This document shows, one piece after another, positions 1-11,835 of a stretch of 64,000 nt of DNA (position 1 is the first letter of the stretch; every line of letters begins with the position of its first letter). Where the stretch lies: contig JAUICN010000012.1 of the NCBI GenBank assembly GCA_030427835.1, positions 29,018-93,017 of the forward strand, given 5' to 3'. Both the position numbers and the translations under genes were made by a program. Origin of the DNA: Polyangia bacterium (GTDB lineage Bacteria; Myxococcota_A; Polyangia; Polyangiales; JAUICN01). The notes under the pieces are model-generated. The model had not been told where the DNA came from. It was given only the letters and a program-made list of their open reading frames with translations, and searched no databases.

Positions 1-813
1 GAGCCGGCCACGCAAGGTATCCTCAAGGGCACGGGGCTGCTCAAAAATCTCCTTGAGCATGAAGTGCTTGTAGCCTGCCTTTTCTGCCATCACGGGCGAC
101 CAATCAATATGCTGACGCGGCCGCTCCACGGGGCCCCCCTCCAGATCCGTCAACGTGGCCCGGGTCGCCTCCAATACCACCACGTCCCCGTCCTCCAGAA
201 ATGTCATCTCCCGGGTGTAGGGCAGCAACGCTGGAATATCGCTGCCCAAAAACATCTCCCCCTGGCCAAAGCCCAACACCATGGGTGAACTGTGTTTTGC
301 CGCCACAATACGTGTCGGGTCCGCGGAGGACACCACCGCAAGGGCATAGGCCCCGCGCACCCGTGCGAGCGCCGCACGAACCGCACCCACCAAATCAAGC
401 CCCTGGGACAACTGCTGCTCCACAAGGTGGGCCACCAGTTCCGTGTCGGTCTCACTCTGGAGCTCCACTCCCTGATCCAGCAACTCCTGGCGAAGCACCA
501 AATGGTTCTCAATGATGCCGTTGTGCACCACCGTCACCGGCCCCGCCGTGTGGGGATGAGCGTTCACCTCAGAGGGCTTTCCATGGGTCGCCCACCGGGT
601 GTGGCCAATACCCATGGCACCCGTAAGAGGAGTCTCCTGGAGGGCCTTTTCCAGTTCCCTCAGCTTGCCTGAGCGCCGCACCACTTCCACGCTCTGGCCA
701 TTGTGCACCGCCAAACCTGCCGAGTCGTACCCCCGGTATTCCAACCTACGAAGGCCATCCACCAAAATGGGCGCCGCCTCTTGCACGCCCACATATCCAA
801 CGATTCCGCACAT
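1..813 (-). CDS. glmS: Glutamine--fructose-6-phosphate aminotransferase (isomerizing), N-terminal part
   Basis: This cytoplasmic enzyme makes glucosamine-6-phosphate from fructose-6-phosphate and glutamine, the first step toward UDP-GlcNAc for peptidoglycan and LPS. The reading frame begins MCGIVGYVG, so the catalytic N-terminal cysteine (Cys2, exposed after Met removal) is present. It continues through RRLEYRGYDSAGLAV, GHTRWATHGKPSEVNAHPH and VHNGIIENH, the classic class II glutamine amidotransferase motifs. 271 codons are present; the rest of the glutaminase domain and the sugar isomerase domains run off the left edge. The start is fixed because Met-Cys must be N-terminal. Its ATG lies within the CATG at 811-814 that also holds the start of the divergent glycosyltransferase gene. 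Confidence 0.97.
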   Translation of the reverse strand, partial: MCGIVGYVGVQEAAPILVDGLRRLEYRGYDSAGLAVHNGQSVEVVRRSGKLRELEKALQETPLTGAMGIGHTRWATHGKPSEVNAHPHTAGPVTVVHNGIIENHLVLRQELLDQGVELQSETDTELVAHLVEQQLSQGLDLVGAVRAALARVRGAYALAVVSSADPTRIVAAKHSSPMVLGFGQGEMFLGSDIPALLPYTREMTFLEDGDVVVLEATRATLTDLEGGPVERPRQHIDWSPVMAEKAGYKHFMLKEIFEQPRALEDTLRGRL

Positions 814-1621
814 GCGCCGGCAGCCTAACACAGCCCACCCCCCCACGAAACCGCCATCCATCACGGTGGTCGTGCCCTGCTTCAACGAAGCCAGGCTCAT
901 TCAACAGACCCTGCGCTCCGTCCCAACGGAGGTACTCGGTGTGCCCGTGCAATCCATCCTCGTGGTGGATGACGCAAGCACCGACACCACAGCCCAAGAG
1001 GTGATGTCCCTAAGGGACCCTAGGGTGCAACTCCTACAGCACGTGAGAAACATGGGGGTTGGGCGTGCCATTTCCACCGGTTACACATTCGCGCGCAACT
1101 CAGGAGCCTCCCTTGCCGTGGTCATGGCCGGCGACGGGCAAATGGACCCCGCCGATCTACCCGCGCTGGTGCGCCCACTGCTGCGCGGCCACGTAGACTA
1201 CGCCAAGGGCAATCGCATGGATGGCCACCACCTCCACCGCATGCCCACCCACCGCAAATGGGGCAACCGTGTGCTCGCAAAGCTAACCACGCTTGCGCTT
1301 GGGCAAACCATTCGAGATTCCCAGTGCGGTTACACCGCCATCACGACCGCCTGCTTGCGGGCCCTTCCCCTGGACCGACTATGGCCCCGCTACGGCTACC
1401 CCAATGATCTACTCGGCATGCTGCACACCCATGGATTCAAAACCACGGAGGTGCCCATTCACGCCGTGTACGCCGATGAGGCAAGTGGCATTCGCGGCTA
1501 CCATGCGTGGTTTACCGTGCCCATGTTGCTACTTCGGTGGACGATCCCCGCACGCGCGGCACAATGGATGAACCGTGCCCCAACACGTCGGACTCATTAC
1601 CACAAGCTACCCTCGGTTTAG
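812..1621 (+). CDS. Family 2 glycosyltransferase (DPM1/undecaprenyl-phosphate sugar transferase type)
   Basis: A 269-residue GT-A fold glycosyltransferase. The nucleotide-sugar site is visible as ITVVVPCFNEA (residues 17-27), VVDDAST (51-57) and AGDGQMDP (106-113), whose aspartates would bind the metal and sugar nucleotide. The length and the DGQMDP motif fit polyprenyl-phosphate or dolichyl-phosphate-type glycosyltransferases. No C-terminal membrane helices are evident, so it is probably a peripheral membrane enzyme. The start at 812 is inferred: it is the last ATG before the conserved domain, and any earlier start would run far into glmS. The next glycosyltransferase gene overlaps its 3' end by 47 nt, so the two are probably translated together in cell-surface glycan or lipid-linked sugar synthesis. 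The substrate is unknown. Confidence 0.9.
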   Translation: MRRQPNTAHPPTKPPSITVVVPCFNEARLIQQTLRSVPTEVLGVPVQSILVVDDASTDTTAQEVMSLRDPRVQLLQHVRNMGVGRAISTGYTFARNSGASLAVVMAGDGQMDPADLPALVRPLLRGHVDYAKGNRMDGHHLHRMPTHRKWGNRVLAKLTTLALGQTIRDSQCGYTAITTACLRALPLDRLWPRYGYPNDLLGMLHTHGFKTTEVPIHAVYADEASGIRGYHAWFTVPMLLLRWTIPARAAQWMNRAPTRRTHYHKLPSV

Positions 1622-2570
1622 GGGAGACCACGCGGGCACCTTCGTGCAGGACCGCGCACTGCAGCTTTGCAAACAGGGCCACAGGGTCACCGTACTGGCG
1701 CCCGAGCCCCGCTTTCCCACTCCAACCTATGACGCGTACGACAGCAAAGGCGTTCGCGTCCTGTGGGTACCGTACCTACGGCCCCAATCACTACAAACCA
1801 CCTTCTACCGCGCCGGCGTCCCCGACAACCTAAAGCACCCCAGGGCCTGGCCAGGCGCCCTCACCGCCCCCTGGGCCATGCACAGGGCCATTGGAAAACA
1901 CCTGCAAGAATGCGACACCCTGGAAAGCCACTGGGCCCTACCCTGCGGTTGGCTCGCCACCTTCCACACCCGGGGCCGCCCCCATCGAACCGTCTTCCAT
2001 GGGTCAGACCTTTGGTTATTGGAACGCATGCCCACACCACTCAGTCGGAGCATCGCTCGCCAAATACTGAAAGCAAGTACCTGCCTTCAGTTCGTAAACG
2101 GCAAGCAACCGCAAAGGTTTCAACAAGAGCTGCGTCAAAGGGATCGGCACGAAGCAAAAGAAAAAACCCTGATCCAACCCATGGCACCGCCCCCCATTCC
2201 CAAACTGGAACGTCCCCCAAAAAAGCGCTTTTCCCTATCCCACCAAACCTGGCTCTACGTGGGGCGCCTGGTGCCCATGAAAGGCGTTCACAGGATCCTG
2301 CAAGCCGCACAACAGTCCAATGCCCAGCTCATTGTACTGGGAGACGGCCCAGAACGACCACGGCTTGAGCAACAGGCAAAAACCCTAGGTGTCCAATCCC
2401 AATTCCTGGGGTGGGTGCCTCCCACAGAGATTCACCGGTGGATGCTCAGGGCAGACAGGCTGGTAAGCGCGCAGAGCCAATCCCGCGCAGGCCGAGAAGA
2501 GGGAGCCCCAACCAGTTGGGCCTTGGCCAAGAAACTCGGGCTCGAACAACTACACCTACCCAACCCATGA
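1575..2570 (+). CDS. Family 4 (GT-B) glycosyltransferase, short at the C terminus
   Basis: A 331-residue protein with a GTG start inside the preceding gene. The N-terminal acceptor domain begins VGLITTSYPRFRGDHAGTFV. The donor domain carries WLYVGRLVPMKGVHRIL, LIVLGDGPERPRLE and FLGWVP, all typical of GT4. In GT4 enzymes the segment after GREEG normally continues into the E-x7-E motif and about 60-80 further residues that bind the sugar nucleotide. Here GREEGAPTSWALAKK is followed by a stop after about 17 more residues. The gene may be frameshifted or truncated and possibly inactive, although the rest is well preserved. It overlaps the GT2 gene by 47 nt. Confidence 0.8.
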   Translation: MPQHVGLITTSYPRFRGDHAGTFVQDRALQLCKQGHRVTVLAPEPRFPTPTYDAYDSKGVRVLWVPYLRPQSLQTTFYRAGVPDNLKHPRAWPGALTAPWAMHRAIGKHLQECDTLESHWALPCGWLATFHTRGRPHRTVFHGSDLWLLERMPTPLSRSIARQILKASTCLQFVNGKQPQRFQQELRQRDRHEAKEKTLIQPMAPPPIPKLERPPKKRFSLSHQTWLYVGRLVPMKGVHRILQAAQQSNAQLIVLGDGPERPRLEQQAKTLGVQSQFLGWVPPTEIHRWMLRADRLVSAQSQSRAGREEGAPTSWALAKKLGLEQLHLPNP

Positions 2571-2577
2571 GTTCCCC

Positions 2578-2640
2578 TTTCTAGAAGCCTCCTCTAGGAA
2601 CCCGATCTAAGAACCCCGTCTAAGAACCCTGGCAGCGCAC
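2578..2640. repeat. Short 14-nt tandem repeat spanning the lolA stop codon
   Basis: Read on the - strand, about four degenerate 14-nt units of the form GGTTCTTAGACGGG follow one another. The lolA stop codon (GGT-TCT-TAG) is itself part of the first unit, so copies of the gene end have apparently been multiplied. Similar stop-associated repeats occur after the lipoprotein gene at 25317 and within the 3' end of the gene at 3404. Confidence 0.65.
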
Positions 2641-3381
2641 CCGGGCAGGGGGTTGAAACCGGAACCGACTGGCGCTTACGTCCGGGTTCCACTTAAACCG
2701 GCGAAAATCAAACCGGTTGCGGTTGCCCGCAGCATCTTCGATGAGCACCCGCTTCACCACGCCAGTGGAACGCCCGTCACGCTTGGGCACGTAAAAGAGA
2801 ACACGGGCATACTGGGAACTGGGTCGAATGGGGCGCAACTCCAACACGTAACCGTTTTCGTAACCCATGCGGCGGCTGTTCAGGAGTCGAAAGCGGAAGT
2901 TCTGCTCCAACCGCCCCTCTCCCGTAAGAAAAGAAAACGCATCCGGCAGTCCACTTCCGTTGAGCGGTTGCTGAATGCACTGGGAATCCGCACGCCTGGG
3001 GCCTGGTTCAAAAAAAGTCAGCCGTTGCCCATCACTCAGGATCAGCTTTCCCCGGGGGCTTTCATAATCCCACCGCATCTTGCCGGGCTTCACAAAGAGC
3101 ACACGGCCACGGGAACGATCGTACTCATCGTACAGCCGGTGGTAGTAGGACTGGGAAAACTCCACTTCCAACCCGCGGGTTTGCTCGTAAAAGGACTGCA
3201 CCGAAGCGGCCACACGATCCGCCGTCCCATCGGCCCCATCGGCCCCATCGGCACGGGCATGATCCACAGGTGCCAAACACACACCGAACAATGCCAGAGC
3301 CAACCCAACGGACAGTCCATTGGCCCATCCATGTCGGGCACCAACCCGGGCCACTCCCTTAAACCGTTCTTTCGTTTCCAT
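2620..3381 (-). CDS. lolA: Outer-membrane lipoprotein carrier protein LolA-like
   Basis: A periplasmic chaperone that takes lipoproteins released by LolCDE and delivers them to the outer membrane. The 253-residue product has an N-terminal signal peptide (hydrophobic GLSVGLALALFGVCLA, then an ADGADGADG stretch). The LolA-type core follows: VQSFYEQTRGLEVEFSQSYY, GRVLFVKPGKMRWDYESPRG, LILSDGQRLTFFEPG and DAFSFLTGEGRLEQNF. No LolB gene is seen nearby. It lies 22 nt after the small lipoprotein gene on the same strand, so the two are probably co-transcribed. This carrier fits a genome with many lipoproteins. Confidence 0.88.
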   Translation of the reverse strand: METKERFKGVARVGARHGWANGLSVGLALALFGVCLAPVDHARADGADGADGTADRVAASVQSFYEQTRGLEVEFSQSYYHRLYDEYDRSRGRVLFVKPGKMRWDYESPRGKLILSDGQRLTFFEPGPRRADSQCIQQPLNGSGLPDAFSFLTGEGRLEQNFRFRLLNSRRMGYENGYVLELRPIRPSSQYARVLFYVPKRDGRSTGVVKRVLIEDAAGNRNRFDFRRFKWNPDVSASRFRFQPPARVRCQGS

Positions 3382-3403
3382 GGTGAACTAGACGCGCCAG
3401 GCC

Positions 3404-3868
3404 CTAACTCGATTCACCCGGGGATTCACCCAGCGATTCACCCAGGGGTTCACCCACTAACTCGCCCGATGAAGAGCCCGCCCCAGACGGTCCCGATTCC
3501 AATTGGGACAACGTGTGCTCCATGGTGCGCTGCCAGGTGTCGGGCAGGGACCTGCCCGGATCCAGGGCAACCTCCTCACGCACGAGGGAGAGGTAGTACA
3601 ACGCGTCATGGGTATTCGTGACCCGGTAGGCCGTCATTCCACGGAGGTAAAGAAAGCGCACCCGTTCCCGAGCCGTCATGTGTTCCACCTGATCGTCCAG
3701 GTGCGCCAACCACACCAGCGCATCGTCATACATGGCCTGCTGGTACGCGGTCTCTGCAGACACCATCTCGTTTTGCAGGGTCCGACACCCACCAACGACA
3801 AATACAGACACCAACATGGATAGGCACAGCGCAAAACGCTTCAGGGCACACATGGCAGATCGAGACAT
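3404..3868 (-). CDS. Predicted small lipoprotein upstream of lolA, function unknown
   Basis: From the ATG at 3868 the product is 154 residues: MSRSAMCALKRF, a hydrophobic stretch and the lipobox VVGGC. A second possible ATG is at 3853. The mature part is helical and TPR-like in look (SAETAYQQAMYDDALVWLAH, YLRGMTAYRVTNTHDALYYL), suggesting a small scaffold. The C terminus is a run of four-residue GES/GEP repeats encoded by four 12-nt tandem units (about 3404-3465). The frame is open further upstream, but the lipoprotein signal makes 3868 or 3853 the likely start. It sits 22 nt before lolA; a role in lipoprotein handling is only suggested by that position. Confidence 0.7.
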   Translation of the reverse strand: MSRSAMCALKRFALCLSMLVSVFVVGGCRTLQNEMVSAETAYQQAMYDDALVWLAHLDDQVEHMTARERVRFLYLRGMTAYRVTNTHDALYYLSLVREEVALDPGRSLPDTWQRTMEHTLSQLESGPSGAGSSSGELVGEPLGESLGESPGESS

Positions 3869-4189
3869 CCCAAGCAGCTTAGCCCTCCCTGGAGCAGGCA
3901 CAAGATAAGCATCCACATCCAATTCTGATGGGCCCCTCTCTCCGGGCGGGGAGCCAGCGGCCGCCTCGGTGAATACGCCGATCCACCGAAAAAACCCTGA
4001 TGTGGGCTTCGAAAGTTCCAACACTCGGCCTTGAAACTGTACCTACATTTAACTACACTTAATGACATGTCGACGTGCGATCCTGGTTCCCCCATGCTTG
4101 ATCTGCGGTACGATCCACCGGGTGGGCGAAACGCAACGCGTCAACGCCGGACTTCCGATCTGAACTGCCTAGGAAACCCACCCGTGACC

Positions 4190-5389
4190 ATGACCCGATG
4201 CCGCGAATGTGGAAATACGGTGGCCGCTGACCAACCGTGTTCAAATTGCCAGGCCCAACCTGCCCTAGGGCAGGAGCGGAGTTCGATTAGCGAACATACC
4301 GCCCTGGCCGCCGCCAGTGGTTTCGGAAAGAGCGGGTCCAGCCCTAGCCGCCGCCACGCCAATCGAACCACCCGCGGCAAGAACACGGCCCAACTGAGTT
4401 TATTGCAGGACGGTTCCGCCCCAACGCCCGCCCCCAAAACCCTGCCCCTGCGCGTGGTTCCCACACCCACAAACGCCGATGCCACCCCCGTGGACGAGCG
4501 GGTTCCAAAAACGAAACCCACCCAAACTCCACCCTACCTCGCCTCTTCGATTCTTCGCCAGGACCTCTGGCCCCTGGCCCCCCACTCCACCATCATCCGC
4601 TTGGGCACCCTGGCGCTGGGTCTATTCACCATGGCCATTGGGCTCGGCCTCGAAACCTTCCACCTCCCCGGCCTCACAGCAGGGCTTGCCGGTGCTCTGA
4701 TCGCCGCCCTCGCAGTCGCACCCATCTCCGATCGAACCCGCTCCATCGCGCTCATTTCAATCACGGGTCTTGCATGGGCCGCCTTTTCGCAATGGACTGG
4801 CACGCAGGCAAATGATGGCCTGGCGAATGGCGACCTGGCAAGCGGGCCCCCATGGGCCCTCCAGGGCCCCCAGTTTCCCCTCATGAGCCCCCTGCTGGGA
4901 CTGCTCGCGGGGGCGCTCATGGTGCGTGCCCAATACCGTGCCTCCACTATCTCCCGTTGGATGTGCGGCATCGCTTCCATCGGCGCCATCCTCGTGGGGC
5001 TCTCCCTGTGGCGAGACAACTTCTACCCGTCGCTGGCCCTACCCTGGTCGGAACTATGGGAGTTCCCACAACAACCCAGCGCCGGGATCCTGCGCATGGG
5101 CGCACTCGCCATGCTGGGCCTACTCGCCCAGCTGGCCTTCCTACCCTCCCTCACCTCAGCGGGGGCCGGGTTTTGGGCCTGGGGGCTGCTGACCTGGAAC
5201 GCCCTGTGGCTACTGCAGCACACGTTTACGGAGCACTGGTACGGAAGGGTACCCGTTCACAGCCTGCGGCAAGCCACAGGCGATCTGCTCGCCATCTCCT
5301 TCACACCCATTCTCGCGCTGGCCATCTTTTCATTGGCATCCAGTTTTCTGGGTCGGCCTAGGGAAACCCCTACATCAAGCGATCCATAG
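4190..5389 (+). CDS. Integral membrane protein with N-terminal zinc ribbon, function unknown
   Basis: A 399-residue protein starting MTRCRECGNTVAADQPCSNC. Cysteines 4, 7, 17 and 20 form two CxxC knuckles of a zinc ribbon. A polar, low-complexity linker of about 110 residues follows, then about seven hydrophobic segments (for example LGTLALGLFTMAIGLGLE, GLTAGLAGALIAALAVAP and LLGLLAGALMVRA). The start was chosen so that the zinc ribbon is N-terminal; a GTG two codons upstream (4184) is possible. The gene ends convergently with the CAP-like gene with a 20-nt overlap and there is no operon partner. I do not recognise the family. Confidence 0.75.
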   Translation: MTRCRECGNTVAADQPCSNCQAQPALGQERSSISEHTALAAASGFGKSGSSPSRRHANRTTRGKNTAQLSLLQDGSAPTPAPKTLPLRVVPTPTNADATPVDERVPKTKPTQTPPYLASSILRQDLWPLAPHSTIIRLGTLALGLFTMAIGLGLETFHLPGLTAGLAGALIAALAVAPISDRTRSIALISITGLAWAAFSQWTGTQANDGLANGDLASGPPWALQGPQFPLMSPLLGLLAGALMVRAQYRASTISRWMCGIASIGAILVGLSLWRDNFYPSLALPWSELWEFPQQPSAGILRMGALAMLGLLAQLAFLPSLTSAGAGFWAWGLLTWNALWLLQHTFTEHWYGRVPVHSLRQATGDLLAISFTPILALAIFSLASSFLGRPRETPTSSDP

Positions 5390-6461
5390 ACTCGGGCCAA
5401 TCCACCAGCATCAACACGGAACAAAAGCGCCCTTCCGAATCCACGGCGCCCCCATAGCCCGCGTCTGAAAACTGGGGCAGCGTCATCCAGAAACGGTCCA
5501 CCGGATCCCGAAACAATACCTCAACAGCGGCCTTCTCACGGTTGGCTCGCCCCACAAAGGCACGACCCGTTCGCACCCGCAACCCATGCGCATGCAAATA
5601 GGCCACGGGATTCGTTCCATGGTGGGCACGGGCCTGGGCCGCATTCAGGTCACACAACTCCCGGGCCCGAAGCCGGGCTGCATGGTTCAGCGAAGGGCTC
5701 CAACGAAGCGTCTGCACCGCAAAGGCCTCCCGAAGGGAGTTCACCGTGGAACGGGCATTCGTCCCCAGCCGAAACAAGCGCGGGCGCTCCATGGCCCCCT
5801 TCCAATAGCCGTTCACCACACGGGGCCCGCCCGGCCCCCAGGCCACCAATTGCACAGCGTTCAAGGATTCCACGCCAGGAATCTCAAGGCCTTCCCTCAA
5901 CATGCGTTCGGTCACAATGCGTTGGGCTGACACCCCTGTTCCGTAAATAAAGTACACCTCAGGCCGGCTAAACGCTGGCGCCAAACGGCCACGCACAGTC
6001 GGAGAACGGCCACGGAGTTTCACCTCCATGCGGCCCCCCATTTGTGCCACCACAAAGGCCGCGCCCCGGGCCGCGGAAGCCTTGCCACAAAACACTTCCG
6101 CATCCATTCGGTGGGCCCACAGGTTGATCCACCGAGAGAGTTCCCGACGGCGATCCTCACCCTCAAGACCATGGGGAAGCATCAACAGCTCCGCCATGGG
6201 GTAGCTCGTGCGTTCAAAACGTAGGGCATGCTCAAGAGATTCCGAATCTCCAGCAACACCACTATCCAACATGAGCCGTGCCACCCGGTCCAGCGCAGGG
6301 TCCGGCGTACAAACCACAGGCAAGCCCTCCACGCCAGCACCCCGTAAGGGCCGCGCCCGCCAGGAAACCTGCGCCCGGGCGGCCCCGGCCGCGAACCCCA
6401 AAGAAACCAATAGGAAGACCGCAATGGACAGCTCGGAACGACGCTTCCTCCATGGGAACAT
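5370..6461 (-). CDS. Secreted CAP/SCP-like domain protein
   Basis: From the ATG at 6461 the product is 363 residues with a signal peptide (MFPWRKRRSELS, a hydrophobic core, then AAGAARA before Q). The middle is unrecognised. The last 120 residues resemble the CAP/SCP fold: LRWSPSLNHAARLRARELCD, then ARAHHGTNPVAYLHAHGL, and a terminal SDAGYGGAVDSEGRFCSVLM strand. Bacterial CAP proteins are secreted and of varied, mostly unknown function. GTG codons at 6524 and 6476 are alternative starts. The 3' end overlaps the convergent membrane-protein gene by 20 nt. Confidence 0.7.
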   Translation of the reverse strand: MFPWRKRRSELSIAVFLLVSLGFAAGAARAQVSWRARPLRGAGVEGLPVVCTPDPALDRVARLMLDSGVAGDSESLEHALRFERTSYPMAELLMLPHGLEGEDRRRELSRWINLWAHRMDAEVFCGKASAARGAAFVVAQMGGRMEVKLRGRSPTVRGRLAPAFSRPEVYFIYGTGVSAQRIVTERMLREGLEIPGVESLNAVQLVAWGPGGPRVVNGYWKGAMERPRLFRLGTNARSTVNSLREAFAVQTLRWSPSLNHAARLRARELCDLNAAQARAHHGTNPVAYLHAHGLRVRTGRAFVGRANREKAAVEVLFRDPVDRFWMTLPQFSDAGYGGAVDSEGRFCSVLMLVDWPESMDRLM

Positions 6462-6655
6462 CCCCCACGGAAACACCTCGCCTCCCCCGAGCTGAGAAAT
6501 TAATCCCACGAGCGTAAAACGCACGATCCACCAACAAACGCAAATAAGCCACCAGGCAAGCGGCCCACCAAACGGTCCACCAAACGACCGGCCAAACGTC
6601 GCTCCCCATCCACATCACCTGAACCCATGGGGCACGCCCAGCCCACGAGATCCAA

Positions 6656-9928
<3,273 letters not shown>

Positions 9929-9989
9929 AAGCCCTGAAATCTAGCCGTGAACGGAATGGAAAGCACCCCGAAACACACCTTTCCTGAAC

Positions 9990-10013
9990 GGGTCAGGCCC
10001 ATGGGCCTGACCC
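9990..10013. promoter_or_regulatory. 24-nt perfect palindrome between secA and the upstream gene
   Basis: Positions 9990-10013 read identically on both strands (12-nt arms GGGTCAGGCCCA). It sits 56 nt downstream of the end of the membrane-protein gene at 10069 and 62 nt upstream of the secA start, both on the - strand. It would make a very stable RNA hairpin without a following U-tract. It could be a factor-dependent terminator or attenuator before secA, or a protein-binding site. Confidence 0.55.
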
Positions 10014-10068
10014 ACGCTACCAGCAAAGGCCAAACCTGTAAGCGCCAGGCTTGCTCCCACGCCCACCC

Positions 10069-11805
10069 TCACACCGGCGTTTGGTACAAGACAAGCAACC
10101 ACACCGCCACAAAAACCATGGCCAACGCAAGCACCGCAGAGACCACACGAAGGGCCCGTTCAATCCGATGCTTGCCCGAGGCCGCCCCCGCATCGCCCGC
10201 AGCCACCATCAACGCCCCTGCCTCTCGGGCAGCCCGCAACCCCCGCCGCAGAACGCTCACCAGCACCCACAACGCCACAAGCCCAATCGCCGTAAGGGCA
10301 AGGCCCCGTACCCGTTGCTGGGTGGCGCGGGTGCGTGCCAAATCCTGGGGATAGGTACTCACCGGATCCGGCAGCCGAATCGACACCCGTTCAAACCCAT
10401 GGGCCCAAATCAAGTGTTTCAGGTGTTCTGCGTCCACGGTCGCAGGCTTAAGGGCCCCTAACGCACCACGAACTTGGGGGCCGCTCCGTCGGGTCGTCCG
10501 TTCTCGAAGGCTCTGATCCAGGTGGGTAACCCCAATTCCCCAGGATTTCAACAGCCTTCGGTTCTTCGGCGTGTCCGGTTCTTCTCCCACCCAGAACACG
10601 CGCGACACCGCAGTGTTTACATCGTAACCGCTGGTGCGCACCTGAACGCGCCAACGCCCAATATCTGACGGGTCTGACGGACCAAGCACCACCGGCAACG
10701 AAACCGGCGCAAGGACTTCTGCTTCGGAGTAGCTAGTGGTTCCCCGCCACAGGCCATTGTGAAACATGTCCACCACAACGGCACGGGCGCCATGGGAAAA
10801 CTCCAGTCGAACCGCGGTGGGTACGGCACCCCCTTCCAACGCCAACCCCACACCCCCTGCCATGAGCGGCAAACGCACGGTGCTCACCGCCATCTCGGTA
10901 CCCAACCCAGCCAACCCCCACACCAACTCCACTTCCCCCACGGAGCCATGCACTGTCACGACAGCAGGAGAACTCCACGAAACCGGTGATTCTACCGTGG
11001 TTCCCTTGGACGCACGTACCTCAAGCGGATGGGGCGAAGACCAAACCGCCTTACTGGGCAACACCCAAACCCGGCAAGGCACTTCTGGAATACAAACCCC
11101 ACCCTCCACAAACACGTGCACTTTTAGGGATTCAAAAGATATCCCATCCGGACCTGCCCCGAACTCCACCCCACTCGCGGACGTACCCGGACGAAACGGA
11201 TAGACCTTCTGCTGCTGCAGCCTGGGCAACGTACGGGGCTGCACGGCCAACTCGCGGGACGTTCCATCCTCCCAACGAAACGGGACCTCCGCCCGTCGAA
11301 GGCGGTTGCTCCTGGTTTCCGCCACCCAACGCATGGGCGCCAACAGCAACCCCCGGGAAGCCAACTCCACCCGCGTGGGCAAACGAACGTTACCCTCCAT
11401 GCCAACCACCTTGGAGGAGCGCAACCACTGGGCCGCCACCGGAGTCGGTTCTCGATCCGCAGGTACCGCCATCAATCGCAACGACACCTCTTTGGAGACA
11501 AGCTCACCTCCCTCAGGCCCGTCCAGATCCCGGTAGTACAACACACGTGCAGCCACCTGCGCCCCAGCCATGCCGCCAACCAACGGCCCCTGATCCGAAA
11601 CCTGCAGCCGCAACTCCTCCTTGGGCTTCAGTGACTCCACCCCTACCATCGCGGCAAGTGCAATGGCCAGCACCACCGGCGCCACCACCATCAGCCACCG
11701 ATCTGCCCCAGAAGGCGTCTTCCCACTCCCTCGTTGAAACACAGCATCCCCATACCACCCGCAAGCCCCATGGCCACAAACGGAGCAGTCCGCCCGGAAA
11801 AACAT
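10069..11805 (-). CDS. Large membrane-anchored extracytoplasmic protein, function unknown
   Basis: A 578-residue protein starting MFFRADCSVCGHGACGWYGD, a short Cys-rich N terminus with CxxC. One membrane helix follows (WLMVVAPVVLAIALAAMVGV), then about 420 extracytoplasmic residues rich in beta strands (VAARVLYYRDLDGPEGGELV, VHVFVEGGVCIPEVPCRVWV). Two C-terminal helices close it (LALTAIGLVALWVLVSV and VSAVLALAMVFVAVWLLVLY). It could present Ig-like domains at the membrane surface. No family is recognised. The gene lies upstream of secA in the same direction with 140 nt between, and no clear ribosome-binding site precedes the ATG. Confidence 0.7.
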   Translation of the reverse strand: MFFRADCSVCGHGACGWYGDAVFQRGSGKTPSGADRWLMVVAPVVLAIALAAMVGVESLKPKEELRLQVSDQGPLVGGMAGAQVAARVLYYRDLDGPEGGELVSKEVSLRLMAVPADREPTPVAAQWLRSSKVVGMEGNVRLPTRVELASRGLLLAPMRWVAETRSNRLRRAEVPFRWEDGTSRELAVQPRTLPRLQQQKVYPFRPGTSASGVEFGAGPDGISFESLKVHVFVEGGVCIPEVPCRVWVLPSKAVWSSPHPLEVRASKGTTVESPVSWSSPAVVTVHGSVGEVELVWGLAGLGTEMAVSTVRLPLMAGGVGLALEGGAVPTAVRLEFSHGARAVVVDMFHNGLWRGTTSYSEAEVLAPVSLPVVLGPSDPSDIGRWRVQVRTSGYDVNTAVSRVFWVGEEPDTPKNRRLLKSWGIGVTHLDQSLRERTTRRSGPQVRGALGALKPATVDAEHLKHLIWAHGFERVSIRLPDPVSTYPQDLARTRATQQRVRGLALTAIGLVALWVLVSVLRRGLRAAREAGALMVAAGDAGAASGKHRIERALRVVSAVLALAMVFVAVWLLVLYQTPV

Positions 11806-11835
11806 GAGGATATCTCACGAAATCGACTCCCTACA

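Noticed and set aside
4059..4521. Several - strand frames over the zinc-ribbon membrane protein gene
   Set aside because: Gly/Trp/Arg-rich translations typical of antisense frames in this C-rich strand. The + frame has a zinc ribbon and membrane helices.
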